Below, piece by piece: positions 23,737-31,263 of a stretch of 36,137 nucleotides of DNA. The DNA is from Methylobacterium sp. Leaf125 (GTDB lineage Bacteria > Pseudomonadota > Alphaproteobacteria > Rhizobiales > Beijerinckiaceae), in NCBI RefSeq assembly GCF_001423085.1, contig NZ_LMNU01000010.1, positions 1 to 36,137 on the forward strand, read 5' to 3'. Every line of letters starts with the position of its first letter. Position 1 is the first letter of the stretch. Both the position numbers and the translations under genes were made by a program. The notes beneath the pieces are model-generated. The model searched no databases, was not told where the DNA came from, and saw only the letters and a program-made list of their open reading frames with translations.

Positions 23737-24978
23737 TCAGTCGGGGAACTTGCAGGTCGTCTCCGGCAGGTCGATGCCGAGGGTGTCGAGGGGCGTGCGC
23801 TGGTGCGTGAAGCCCTGCTCGGGCGCCACCGAGACCATGGCCTTGGGCTGCACCACGATGATGGGCTGGCGCAGCTGGTGGTCCCAGGGGCGGTAGCTGA
23901 GGGAGACGCCCTTGTAGGCCGGCAGGCTGAAACCCGGGTCGGCGAAGTAGGGCGCGAGCACCGCCGGGTCGGCGGTCTTCTTCTGGGTCGCCGCCTCGCC
24001 CACCGAGCGCACCGCCGCCCAGGCCTGGTAGTCGAGGGGCCGCATCAGCCGCCCCGCCTGCCGCCGGAAGCGGTTCTGCGCCTGGGCCGCGCCCCAGGTC
24101 TCCAGCATCGGGTGCCAGGTGGTGGCGATCAGCCCCTGCGTGCCGGCCACGGGGCGCGGGTCGACGGTGCGGAACGGAACGTAGTCGCCCCAGTCGCCGG
24201 CCTCGTCGGCCACCACCGCGATGTCGTAGTCGAGCCCCCGGGTGAACACCATCGCCTCGGACCGGGTCGGGGTGTCGCCCCGCGCCTTGGCCAGGGGGCC
24301 GAAGGTCCAGGGCTTCTCGGCGTTGATCTTCAGGGCGAATTTCCGGGCGGCGTTCTTGAACGCGTCGGCGTAGAGGCGGTCGTTCTCCCCCGGTCCGACG
24401 ATGAGGAACATCTTGCGCCAGCGCATCAGCGTGAAGAACTGCGCCAGGGCATCCGTCTGCATCGCCCGGCTCGGCAGGACGTGGAAGACGTTGCGGCGGC
24501 AATCGGCCCCGCGCAGGCGGTCGTCGGGGGCGGCGATGTTGAAGATCGTGACGCCCTGCCCCTTCAGCGCATCCGCGATGGCGAGGAGTTCGGCCGCCGG
24601 CAGCGCCACCACGAGGTAGCGGATGCCCCGCCCCGCGAGGTCCCGGGCCGCCGCCACCCCATCCTTGTCCCCCGCCTTGTCCCCCGCGAGGGCGACCTCG
24701 TCGAGGACGTAAGTCTGCTTGGTGAAGCGACCGGTGTTGTTGTTGTCCTTGACCGCCATCCGGGCGCCGGCGACGCCCTCGTCCTCCGGCACCGCCTCGG
24801 CGTCGTAGGAGGAGGGCGCGGGCTCGGGCCGGTAGATCAGGCCGATATGCGTCTCGCTCGGAGCGATCCCCGGCGCGGCGGGAGGCGTGGCCGGCTCCTG
24901 TGCCGAGGCCGGGGCGAGGCCGCACAGCCCGAGGCTGAGGGCGAGCGGGGCGAAGAGGAGGCGTGCGGAGCTGAGCAT
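23737..24978 (-). CDS. lutA: Periplasmic binding protein of the lanthanide ABC transporter
   Basis: A 413-aa exported protein with signal peptide to about residue 26 (APASA-Q). It has the two-lobed type I periplasmic-binding-protein layout of branched-chain amino acid receptors: IGLIYRPEPAPSS near the start, GVAGARMAVKDNNNTGRF, AARDLAGRGIRYLVVALP, DALKGQGVTIFNIAAPDD, then MRWRKMFLIVGPGENDRLYA and DYDIAVVADEAGDWGDYVPF. The ending PLDTLGIDLPETTCKFPD is typical of the PQQ-dependent alcohol dehydrogenase-associated binding proteins. It is the first gene of the minus-strand lut set and divergent from the DUF2380 gene. Ligand (lanthanide or lanthanide complex) is inferred from synteny. Confidence 0.88.
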   Translation of the reverse strand: MLSSARLLFAPLALSLGLCGLAPASAQEPATPPAAPGIAPSETHIGLIYRPEPAPSSYDAEAVPEDEGVAGARMAVKDNNNTGRFTKQTYVLDEVALAGDKAGDKDGVAAARDLAGRGIRYLVVALPAAELLAIADALKGQGVTIFNIAAPDDRLRGADCRRNVFHVLPSRAMQTDALAQFFTLMRWRKMFLIVGPGENDRLYADAFKNAARKFALKINAEKPWTFGPLAKARGDTPTRSEAMVFTRGLDYDIAVVADEAGDWGDYVPFRTVDPRPVAGTQGLIATTWHPMLETWGAAQAQNRFRRQAGRLMRPLDYQAWAAVRSVGEAATQKKTADPAVLAPYFADPGFSLPAYKGVSLSYRPWDHQLRQPIIVVQPKAMVSVAPEQGFTHQRTPLDTLGIDLPETTCKFPD

Positions 24979-25223
24979 GTGGCCGGGAGGCTAACAACAT
25001 TGCGCCGCCGCGCTCAATCGCGGATTGCTAAGCGGTTCTTAAGGGCGCCCCGCCGAAACCTTGCGCCGACCTCGCGACGGCGCGGCGGCATTTGCGCGCC
25101 GGGCCGTTTCCGGGCAGATCTCGCGGAACTGAGGCGCCGGCGGGATCACACGGGCGCCCGGCGCGTTCCCGTGATCCGTTCCCGCGGTCCTCCCGTCCCC
25201 GCCCCCAGCGGAGAGCTTCGCCC
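24979..25223. promoter_or_regulatory. Divergent promoter region lutA / DUF2380 gene
   Basis: This 245-bp gap holds the promoters for lutA (minus) and the DUF2380 gene (plus). AT-richer stretches are at about 24990-25000 (CTAACAACATTG) and 25020-25043 (GCGGATTGCTAAGCGGTTC). Regulation by lanthanide or by methylotrophy regulators is plausible but no site is recognised. Confidence 0.35.
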
Positions 25224-25754
25224 ATGGCCCCGTCCCCGATCCGCGCCGCGCGCGGGCTCGCCCTCGCCGCCCTCCTCGCCACTGGCGTTCTCGCGGGCCC
25301 CGCCCGGGCCGCGCCGGAGAAGGCCGCGATCTTCGGGGTCGAGCTGTTCGATCCCGGCGTGGTCGGCGGTCGCAAGGCCCGGCCGGACGAGGTGCGTCGC
25401 CTCGGCCTCGTCACCGACGAGCTGCGCAAGGCCCTGGCCGACAGCGTCGAGCCCGTGGATGTCGCCCCCCAGGCGGCCGAGATCGCCAAGCAGGCACCCC
25501 TCTACAAGTGCGACGGCTGCGCCGCGACCATCGCCAAGACCCTCGGGGCCGACCTCGCGGTCAGCGGCTACGTCGAGAAGGGCTCCAACCAGATCTTCAA
25601 CCTCACCGTCACCATCGCGGAGGCCGCCACCGGCAAGGTCATCCGGGGCGGCCGGGTGGTGATCCGCGCCGACACCGACGACACCTGGGCCCATGCCATG
25701 CGCTGGGTGGTGAAGAACCGCCTCCTCACCGAGCCCTTGCCGAACCGTTCCTGA
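25224..25754 (+). CDS. DUF2380 domain exported protein
   Basis: A 176-aa exported protein with signal peptide ending ARAA (about residue 29). The mature domain reads VELFDPGVVGGRKARPDEVR, RLGLVTDELRKALADS, a CDGC motif (Cys96, Cys99) and GADLAVSGYVEKGSNQIFNL, then DTWAHAMRWVVKNRLL, matching the DUF2380 pattern as I know it. DUF2380 proteins are common beside PQQ-dependent dehydrogenase genes in methylotrophs and have no assigned function. The CxxC could be a redox or heme/metal site, though a heme motif would need CxxCH and none is present. It is divergent from lutA, separated by 245 bp. Confidence 0.78.
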   Translation: MAPSPIRAARGLALAALLATGVLAGPARAAPEKAAIFGVELFDPGVVGGRKARPDEVRRLGLVTDELRKALADSVEPVDVAPQAAEIAKQAPLYKCDGCAATIAKTLGADLAVSGYVEKGSNQIFNLTVTIAEAATGKVIRGGRVVIRADTDDTWAHAMRWVVKNRLLTEPLPNRS

Positions 25755-25774
25755 CCGGGCGGCGTTTCAAGAGA

Positions 25775-25795
25775 CGGGGATTTCCCTTATCCCCG
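25775..25795. terminator. Possible terminator after DUF2380 gene
   Basis: Stem CGGGGAT (25775-25781) and ATCCCCG (25789-25795) with loop TTCCCTT, 20 bases after the stop at 25754. It separates this gene from the mfnB run. Confidence 0.5.
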
Positions 25796-25899
25796 CCCAT
25801 GCGCTAGGTCCGCGTTCAGGCCGGAAGCGCCAGCTTGAGGCCGAACTTGCCCCGGCCGCGCCACCCTGGGCGCGGCGCTTCCCGACCCGGGCGTCGTCG

Positions 25900-26685
25900 A
25901 TGGCCTCCTCCCGAGGCCCCGAGCAACCGAAACCCGCGCTGATGTCCGTGCCCCGCGTGTCCCGATCCTTCGATCTCCGGTCCTTCGACGCCGACGCGCC
26001 GGCGCCGCGGCTCCTCGTGAGCGTGCGCAACGCGGACGAGGCGGACCTCGCGACCGGCGCGGGCGCCGACCTCGTCGATGCCAAGGACCCCGAGCGCGGG
26101 GCGCTGGGGGCCCTCCCCGCCGCGACCGTCCGCGCCATCGTGGCGCAGGTGGGCGGCCGCACCCTCGCCAGCGCCGTGGCGGGCGAGCCGGACCGCGCGG
26201 CCCTGGTTCCCGCCATCGCCGCCATGGCGGCCACCGGCATCGACGTGGTGAAGGTGGCCGTGGGGGACGCCGTGTCGGCGGACGACCTCGCCCGGGCCGC
26301 CGAGGCGGCCTCCGGGCGCCTGATCGCCGTGCTGTTCGCGGAGGCCGGCGATGCCGCCGCCCTCGTGCCGCGCCTGCGCCGGGCCGGCTTCCTCGGCGCG
26401 ATGATCGACACCGCGGGCAAGGACGGGCGCCGGCTCACCGACCACCTGTCCCTGCCGGCGCTGGCGGCGTTCACCCGCGCCTGCCGCGATCACGGCCTGG
26501 TCTCGGGCCTCGCCGGCTCCCTGGCCCTCTCCGACATCGCCATCCTGGCCCCCCTCGGGCCGCATTACCTCGGCTTCCGCGGCGGCCTCTGCGGCGCCGG
26601 CGACCGGCGTCAGGCCCTCGATCCCGTCCGGGTGGCGGAGGCCGTGCGCCTGATCCGCGCCTCGGCCCGGCGGGACGCCGCGTGA
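25900..26685 (+). CDS. mfnB: (5-formylfuran-3-yl)methyl phosphate synthase
   Basis: A 261-aa DUF556/MfnB TIM-barrel that, in methanogens, builds the furan ring of methanofuran from two molecules of glyceraldehyde 3-phosphate. Family landmarks are DLVDAKDPERGALGA with Lys62, IDVVKVAVGD with Lys118, GAMIDTAGKDGRRLTDHLSL with Asp170 and Lys174, GLAGSLALSDI and GFRGGLCGAGDRR. These correspond to the catalytic lysines and aspartate reported for the Methanocaldococcus enzyme. An internal ATG (25942) would remove a poorly conserved N-terminus and is an alternative start. It overlaps the next gene and begins the C1-cofactor run; in methylotrophs the product is methylofuran for the formyltransferase/hydrolase complex. 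Confidence 0.92.
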   Translation: MASSRGPEQPKPALMSVPRVSRSFDLRSFDADAPAPRLLVSVRNADEADLATGAGADLVDAKDPERGALGALPAATVRAIVAQVGGRTLASAVAGEPDRAALVPAIAAMAATGIDVVKVAVGDAVSADDLARAAEAASGRLIAVLFAEAGDAAALVPRLRRAGFLGAMIDTAGKDGRRLTDHLSLPALAAFTRACRDHGLVSGLAGSLALSDIAILAPLGPHYLGFRGGLCGAGDRRQALDPVRVAEAVRLIRASARRDAA

Positions 26686-27296
26686 TGCGGGCACCGGCCG
26701 CCCCGATCGTGGTGAAGCTCGGCGGCAGCCTCGTCGCCGACGCGCCCCGCCTGCGGGCCTGGCTCGCGCACCTCGCCGACGGTGCCGCGGGGCCCTGCGT
26801 CGTCGTCCCCGGGGGCGGACCCCTCGCCGAGGCGGTGCGCACATCCCAGGCGGCCCTCGGCTTCTCCGACGCCCTCGCCCACCGCCTCGCCCTCGACGCC
26901 ATGGGCCGCATGGCCGAGATCTTTTCGGCGCTCGAGCCGCGCCTCGTAGCCGCCCGCGCGCCGGAGGCCCTCGCGGCCCTCCTGGCGTCCGGGCTGGTCC
27001 CGGTCTGGGACCCGGCCGACCTGAAGGCCGGCCACCCCGACATCCCCGAGACCTGGGACGTCACCTCCGACAGCCTCGCCCTCTGGCTCGCCGCCGCGAT
27101 CGGCGCGTCGCGCTGCTGCCTGGTGAAGTCCGCCGAGCGGCCGGCAGGGACGACGGACTGGGCGGATCTCGCCGCGAGCGGCCTCGTCGACGCGGCCTTC
27201 CCGGTTTTCGCGGCCCGCTATGCCGGGCCCATCGCCATCCTGGGTCCCGGCGCGGCCTGTCCGCCCGCGGCCGCCTCCGAAAGGGCCGCCGCATGA
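26685..27296 (+). CDS. mfnE: Amino acid kinase family protein, MfnE-like
   Basis: A 203-aa protein with the amino-acid-kinase fold: IVVKLGGSLVADAPRLRAWL at the start (phosphate-binding GGS), CVVVPGGGPLAEAVRTSQ, and TWDVTSDSLALWLAAAIGAS with LVKS near the nucleotide site. It is short for aspartokinase and close in size to archaeal MfnE, which phosphorylates aminomethylfuran phosphate to the diphosphate used in methanofuran assembly. The adjacency to mfnB supports the call. The ATG overlaps the mfnB stop (TGATG); a GTG 3 bases upstream is also possible. Its own stop overlaps the next start as ATGA. Confidence 0.8.
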   Translation: MRAPAAPIVVKLGGSLVADAPRLRAWLAHLADGAAGPCVVVPGGGPLAEAVRTSQAALGFSDALAHRLALDAMGRMAEIFSALEPRLVAARAPEALAALLASGLVPVWDPADLKAGHPDIPETWDVTSDSLALWLAAAIGASRCCLVKSAERPAGTTDWADLAASGLVDAAFPVFAARYAGPIAILGPGAACPPAAASERAAA

Positions 27297-28885
27297 GCGC
27301 GCCCGAGCACCTCGTCTTCATCACCGGCCGCATGGCCAAGGCGCGCCTGGAGAAGGTCGCCGCCACCCTGCCGCCGGAGCGCTACGCCTGGAGCATCGCC
27401 GATGCCGGCGTGAAGGTCGCTGCGCTGATGACGGAGGAAATCATCCGCCGCCGGGTGACGATCCCGGACGGCGCCAGCCGCATCATCCTGCCCGGGCGCT
27501 GCCGGGCCAACCCGGAGGCGCTGGCGGCGCATTTCGGCCTGCCGGTGGAGCGCGGCCCCGACGAGATCGTCGACCTGCCGGCCTATCTCGGGCTCGCCGG
27601 GCGCACGGTCGATCTCTCCCGCCACGACCTGCGCATCTTCTCCGAGATCGTCGACGCCTCGAAGATGACGCCCGAGCAGATCCTGGCGAAGGGCCTCGAC
27701 CTCGCCCGGCGCGGGGCCGACGTGATCGATCTCGGCGGCCTGCCGGACACCGACTTCCCGCATCTCGAGGCGTGCGTGCGGCTGCTCAAGGGCGCCGGGC
27801 TCAAGGTCAGCGTCGATTCGTTCTCCCTCGACGAGCTGACCCGGGGCGCCCGGGCGGGGGCCGACTACCTGCTCAGTCTCAACGAGCAGACCCTCGACCT
27901 CGCCTTCGAGACCGACGCCGTGCCGGTCCTGGTGCCGGTGCGTCCCGACGACCTGGCCTCCCTCGATCGCGCCATCGAGCGCATGGAGAAGGCGGGGCGG
28001 CCCTATATGGCCGACCCGATCCTGGAGCCGATCCATTTCGGCTTCGTCGAGTCGATCACCCGCTACCACGAGACCCGGCGGCGCTGGCCCGGCATCGAGA
28101 TGATGATGGGCACCGGCAACCTCACCGAGCTCACCGAGGCCGACAGCCTCGGCGTCACCGCCCTCCTGGTCGGGATGTGCTCGGAGCTCGCCATCCGCAA
28201 CGTGCTCATCGTCCAGGTCTCGAACCACACCCGCCGGACGGTGGAGGAGCACGACGCCGCCCGCCGGGTGATGTTCGCGGCCCGCGCCGATTCGGCCCTG
28301 CCCAAGGGCTACGGCCGCGCCCTGCTGGCGCTCCACGACAAGCGGCCCTACGTGCAGACCCCGGACGAGGTCGCGGTGCAGGCGGCCGAGGTGAAGGACC
28401 CGAACTACCGCATCGCCGTGGCGGAGGACGGCATCCACGTCTTCAACCGCGACATCCACGCGATCGGCACCGACGCGATGGCGTTCTTTCCCGACCTCCA
28501 GAGGACCGGCACCGTGGGCAGCGACGGCGCCCACGCCTTCTATCTCGGCGGCGAGCTGACCAAGGCCGAGACCGCCTGGCGGCTGGGCAAGCGCTACGTC
28601 CAGGACGAAGCCCTGGCCTGGGGGGCGGCCGCCGACGCCGCGGTGGAGGACACCACGGCCTTCAAGAAGGCCGGGCACACGAAGCATTCCGGCTCGGCCG
28701 CCGCCGAGATCGCGGCCCGCGACGCCACGCCGCCCGAGGCCGGGGCGGTCGCGCCCGAGACGACGGGACCCGGCGAGACCGGGGCCGGCGACGCGGTGTC
28801 GGAGACCCCCCCGGAGGGCGGCGGCCGCATCGTCTGCGGCAAGTTCGTGCCCGACGCGCCGCGCGCCGCGACGGGAAAGGCGTGA
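27293..28885 (+). CDS. DUF6513/dihydropteroate synthase-like protein with DUF4346-like end
   Basis: A 530-aa cytoplasmic protein. After an N-terminal region (HLVFITGRMAKARLEKVAAT) comes a pterin-binding TIM-barrel-like segment at about 115-300: SEIVDASKMTPEQILAKGLD, LARRGADVIDLGGLPDT, LKVSVDSFSLDELTRGARAG and YLLSLNEQTLDLAF. The later part (about 365-450) reads NYRIAVAEDGIHVFNRDIHA and GAHAFYLGGELTKAETAWRL, the DUF4346-type domain of archaeal relatives. A disordered Ala/Pro/Glu-rich segment at about 480-505 precedes the basic end. It is thought to act in tetrahydromethanopterin synthesis or use, because it is restricted to organisms with that cofactor. The exact reaction is unknown. Confidence 0.82.
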   Translation: MSAPEHLVFITGRMAKARLEKVAATLPPERYAWSIADAGVKVAALMTEEIIRRRVTIPDGASRIILPGRCRANPEALAAHFGLPVERGPDEIVDLPAYLGLAGRTVDLSRHDLRIFSEIVDASKMTPEQILAKGLDLARRGADVIDLGGLPDTDFPHLEACVRLLKGAGLKVSVDSFSLDELTRGARAGADYLLSLNEQTLDLAFETDAVPVLVPVRPDDLASLDRAIERMEKAGRPYMADPILEPIHFGFVESITRYHETRRRWPGIEMMMGTGNLTELTEADSLGVTALLVGMCSELAIRNVLIVQVSNHTRRTVEEHDAARRVMFAARADSALPKGYGRALLALHDKRPYVQTPDEVAVQAAEVKDPNYRIAVAEDGIHVFNRDIHAIGTDAMAFFPDLQRTGTVGSDGAHAFYLGGELTKAETAWRLGKRYVQDEALAWGAAADAAVEDTTAFKKAGHTKHSGSAAAEIAARDATPPEAGAVAPETTGPGETGAGDAVSETPPEGGGRIVCGKFVPDAPRAATGKA

Positions 28886-28889
28886 CCCC

Positions 28890-29486
28890 ATGCCCCTGAT
28901 CCTCGAGACCGTCGTCACCACCACCGACCGCGCCGGCGCGCTGCACCTGGTGCCGTTCGGGCTGATCCAGGACGGCGCGGACTGGATCCTGGCGCCGTTC
29001 CGGCCCTCCCCCACCATCCGCAACCTCGCCGACAATCCGGTCTTCGCCGCCTCCAGCCCCAGCGACGTGCGGGTGATCGCCGGGGCCGTCACCGGGCGGC
29101 GCGACTGGGCGACCGTGCCCTGCGCGCGGATCCCCGGCCGGCGCCTCGCCGAGAGCTTCGGCCATGCCGAGTTCGAGGTCGCCGCCGTCGAGGACGATCC
29201 CGTGCGACCTCGCTACCGGGGACGGATGGTCCACGCGGCGGCACACGTGCCGTTCTTCGGCTACAACCGGGCGCAGGCGGCGGTGCTGGAGGCGGCGATC
29301 CTCTCCACCCGGCTGCACATGCTGGAGCCTGACAAGATCCTGACCGAGATGCGCTACCACGCCATCGCGATCGCCAAGACCGCCGGGCCCGCCGAGCGCG
29401 AGGCCTGGGACTGGATCGAGGACAAGGTGGCCGCGGCCCTCGGCCGCGACGACCGCATCCTCGAGCGTTCCCCCCCAGCACCCTAG
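28890..29486 (+). CDS. DUF447 family protein
   Basis: A 198-aa cytoplasmic protein of the DUF447 family, a split-barrel flavin-reductase-like fold found in methanogens and methylotrophs. Landmarks are MPLILETVVTTTDRAGALHL, PFRPSPTIRNLADNPVFAAS, YRGRMVHAAAHVPFFGYNRA and AAILSTRLHMLEPDKILTEM. It follows the DUF6513 gene after 4 bases. Restriction to H4MPT/methanofuran organisms and this operon suggest a step in C1 cofactor biosynthesis or repair, possibly FMN-dependent, but no reaction is established. Confidence 0.83.
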   Translation: MPLILETVVTTTDRAGALHLVPFGLIQDGADWILAPFRPSPTIRNLADNPVFAASSPSDVRVIAGAVTGRRDWATVPCARIPGRRLAESFGHAEFEVAAVEDDPVRPRYRGRMVHAAAHVPFFGYNRAQAAVLEAAILSTRLHMLEPDKILTEMRYHAIAIAKTAGPAEREAWDWIEDKVAAALGRDDRILERSPPAP

Positions 29487-29516
29487 AACGTGCTTTCCCG
29501 AGGAGACGAAGACCCG

Positions 29517-30053
29517 ATGAAGTTTCTCACTCTGACGACCGTGGCGGCCTTCGCCCTGGTGTCGTTCGGCGCCCAGGCGCACGGCCCGACCCGCAAGAAG
29601 GTCGAGGAGACCGTCGAGATCAACGCGGCCCCGGACAAGGTCTGGGCCGTGATCGGCAATTTCCAGGACATGAGCTGGCTGCCGCCGGTCGAGAAGACCG
29701 AGGGCAAGGGCGGCAACGAGATCAAGGCCACCCGCACGCTGACGCTCAAGGGCGGCGCCACGGTGGACGAGGAACTGTACAAGTACTCCGCCGAGAAGAT
29801 GAGCTACTCGTACCGGATCACCAAGGTCGACGTGAAGACCCTGCCGGTGAACGACTACTCCTCCACCATCAAGGTCGAGGATGCCGGCGGCGGCAAGTCC
29901 AAGGTGGCCTGGGACGGCGCGTTCTACCGCGGCTACATGAACAACGATCCGCCGCCCGAGCTGAACGACGAGGCCTCGCAGAAGGCCGTGCGCGGCCTCT
30001 ACCGCACCGGCCTCGACGCCCTGAAGGCCAAGCTCGAGAAGAGCGGTTCTTGA
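29517..30053 (+). CDS. MxaD-like SRPBCC family exported protein
   Basis: A 178-aa protein with a signal peptide (MKFLTLTTVAAFALVSFGAQ, cleavage about AQA-H) and an AGGAGA ribosome site that fixes the start at 29517. The mature domain is an SRPBCC/polyketide-cyclase fold: VEETVEINAAPDKVWAVIGN, FQDMSWLPPVEKTEGKGGNE, then RTLTLKGGATVDEELYKYSA and the C-terminal helix KAVRGLYRTGLDALKAKLEK. MxaD, the periplasmic protein thought to help methanol dehydrogenase interact with cytochrome cL, is of this family and size. It directly precedes a YVTN propeller gene, with the stop codon overlapping. A relation to methanol dehydrogenase is inferred. Confidence 0.82.
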   Translation: MKFLTLTTVAAFALVSFGAQAHGPTRKKVEETVEINAAPDKVWAVIGNFQDMSWLPPVEKTEGKGGNEIKATRTLTLKGGATVDEELYKYSAEKMSYSYRITKVDVKTLPVNDYSSTIKVEDAGGGKSKVAWDGAFYRGYMNNDPPPELNDEASQKAVRGLYRTGLDALKAKLEKSGS

Positions 30054-31042
30054 TCGCATCGCGAACGGGGACGGGCCGGCGCTTCGCCGGCCCCTTCCGC
30101 TCCGGCGTCCCGGGGTTTGGCCTCCCCCTGCTCGGCCTGCTGCTGCTCGGCGCGCCGGCCCGGGCCGATGAGGCCCTCGTCACCGCGCAGGGCGCCAACA
30201 CCCTGGCGATCGTCGATCTCGAGGCCGGCAGCGTCGCCGCCCAGATCCCGATCGACGGCGCGCCCGCCGGCATCGCCCTCTCTCCCGACCGCCGCACGGC
30301 CTTCGTCACCCGCCCCGAGGGGCCGGGCCTCGCCGTGGTCGATCTCGACACCCGTACCGTGACGGGCACCCTCGCCCTGCCCGGCGGCCCCCTCGGCATC
30401 GCGGTCAATCCGAAATCCGGGGCGGTCTACGTCGCCGACTGGTACGGCAGCCGCATCTTCGTCGTCTCGCCGGACGGTGCGCGCCTCGACACCGAGATCC
30501 AGGTCGGCGCCTCGCCCTCCGGCATCGCCGTGACCCCCGACGGCGCCACCCTGCTGGTGGCGAACCGCGAGGGGGATTCGGTCTCGGTGGTGGACGTCGC
30601 CGCGGCCCGGGAACTCCAGAAGATCCCGGTCGGCCAGCATCCGTTCGGCATCACCCTCGATGCCGAGGGGGCCCGCGCCTACACGGCCAACGTGACCTCG
30701 AACGACGTCTCGGTGATCGACGTGCCCGGCCGGCACGAGATCGGCCGGGTGACCACGGGCGAGCGGCCCTACGTCATCGCCCTCGCGGGTCCGCGCGGCT
30801 TCGTCACCGACCAGTATTCGGGCACCGTCACGGTGTTCAACCTGAAGACCCTCACCAACGTCGCGGCGATCGAGGTCGGCGATCACCCGGAGGGCATCGC
30901 CGCCTCTCGCGACGGCCGCACCCTGACGGTGGCGAACTGGGGCTCGAACACCCTGAGCCTGATCGACGCGACCACCCTGAAAGTGACGGGCGAGATCAAG
31001 GTCCCGGACGGGCCGCGGTCCTTCGGGGATTTCCTGCGGTGA
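30050..31042 (+). CDS. YVTN beta-propeller exported protein
   Basis: A 330-aa periplasmic propeller. The probable start is TTG at 30050, which overlaps the preceding stop (TTGA); signal sequence GLPLLGLLLLGAPARA-D follows after a basic stretch. Blades of about 42 residues repeat: TAQGANTLAIVDLEAGSVAA, TRPEGPGLAVVDLDTRTV, YVADWYGSRIFVVSPDGARL, VANREGDSVSVVDVAAAREL, YTANVTSNDVSVIDVPGRHE, VTDQYSGTVTVFNLKTLTN and VANWGSNTLSLIDATTLKV. That gives seven blades. It resembles LutB in design and together with the MxaD-like gene may form a periplasmic methanol-oxidation accessory pair. Confidence 0.82.
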   Translation: MIASRTGTGRRFAGPFRSGVPGFGLPLLGLLLLGAPARADEALVTAQGANTLAIVDLEAGSVAAQIPIDGAPAGIALSPDRRTAFVTRPEGPGLAVVDLDTRTVTGTLALPGGPLGIAVNPKSGAVYVADWYGSRIFVVSPDGARLDTEIQVGASPSGIAVTPDGATLLVANREGDSVSVVDVAAARELQKIPVGQHPFGITLDAEGARAYTANVTSNDVSVIDVPGRHEIGRVTTGERPYVIALAGPRGFVTDQYSGTVTVFNLKTLTNVAAIEVGDHPEGIAASRDGRTLTVANWGSNTLSLIDATTLKVTGEIKVPDGPRSFGDFLR

Positions 31043-31263
31043 GGGTCGGAGGCTGGGTACGCCGCGCGTGAAGGGCCGGCGCGTGTCGCGCGCGGACCCG
31101 GGCCTTTCGCCCCGGAGCGGACGTCCCGCCCGCGACCCGACCGCGCCGTTCGGCCCCGACGCCACCGGTCCGAGCGCGGCCGTCGATGCTTCTGCCCGGG
31201 TCCTCCGCGTATGGCCTGGTCCACGTGAGGTCGGTGCCGATCGCACGGACCGTGACTCCGCCC

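Noticed and set aside
30050..31042. Cytochrome or dehydrogenase function for the YVTN protein
   Set aside because: No CxxCH heme motif and no PQQ-enzyme active-site features are present; only propeller repeats are visible.
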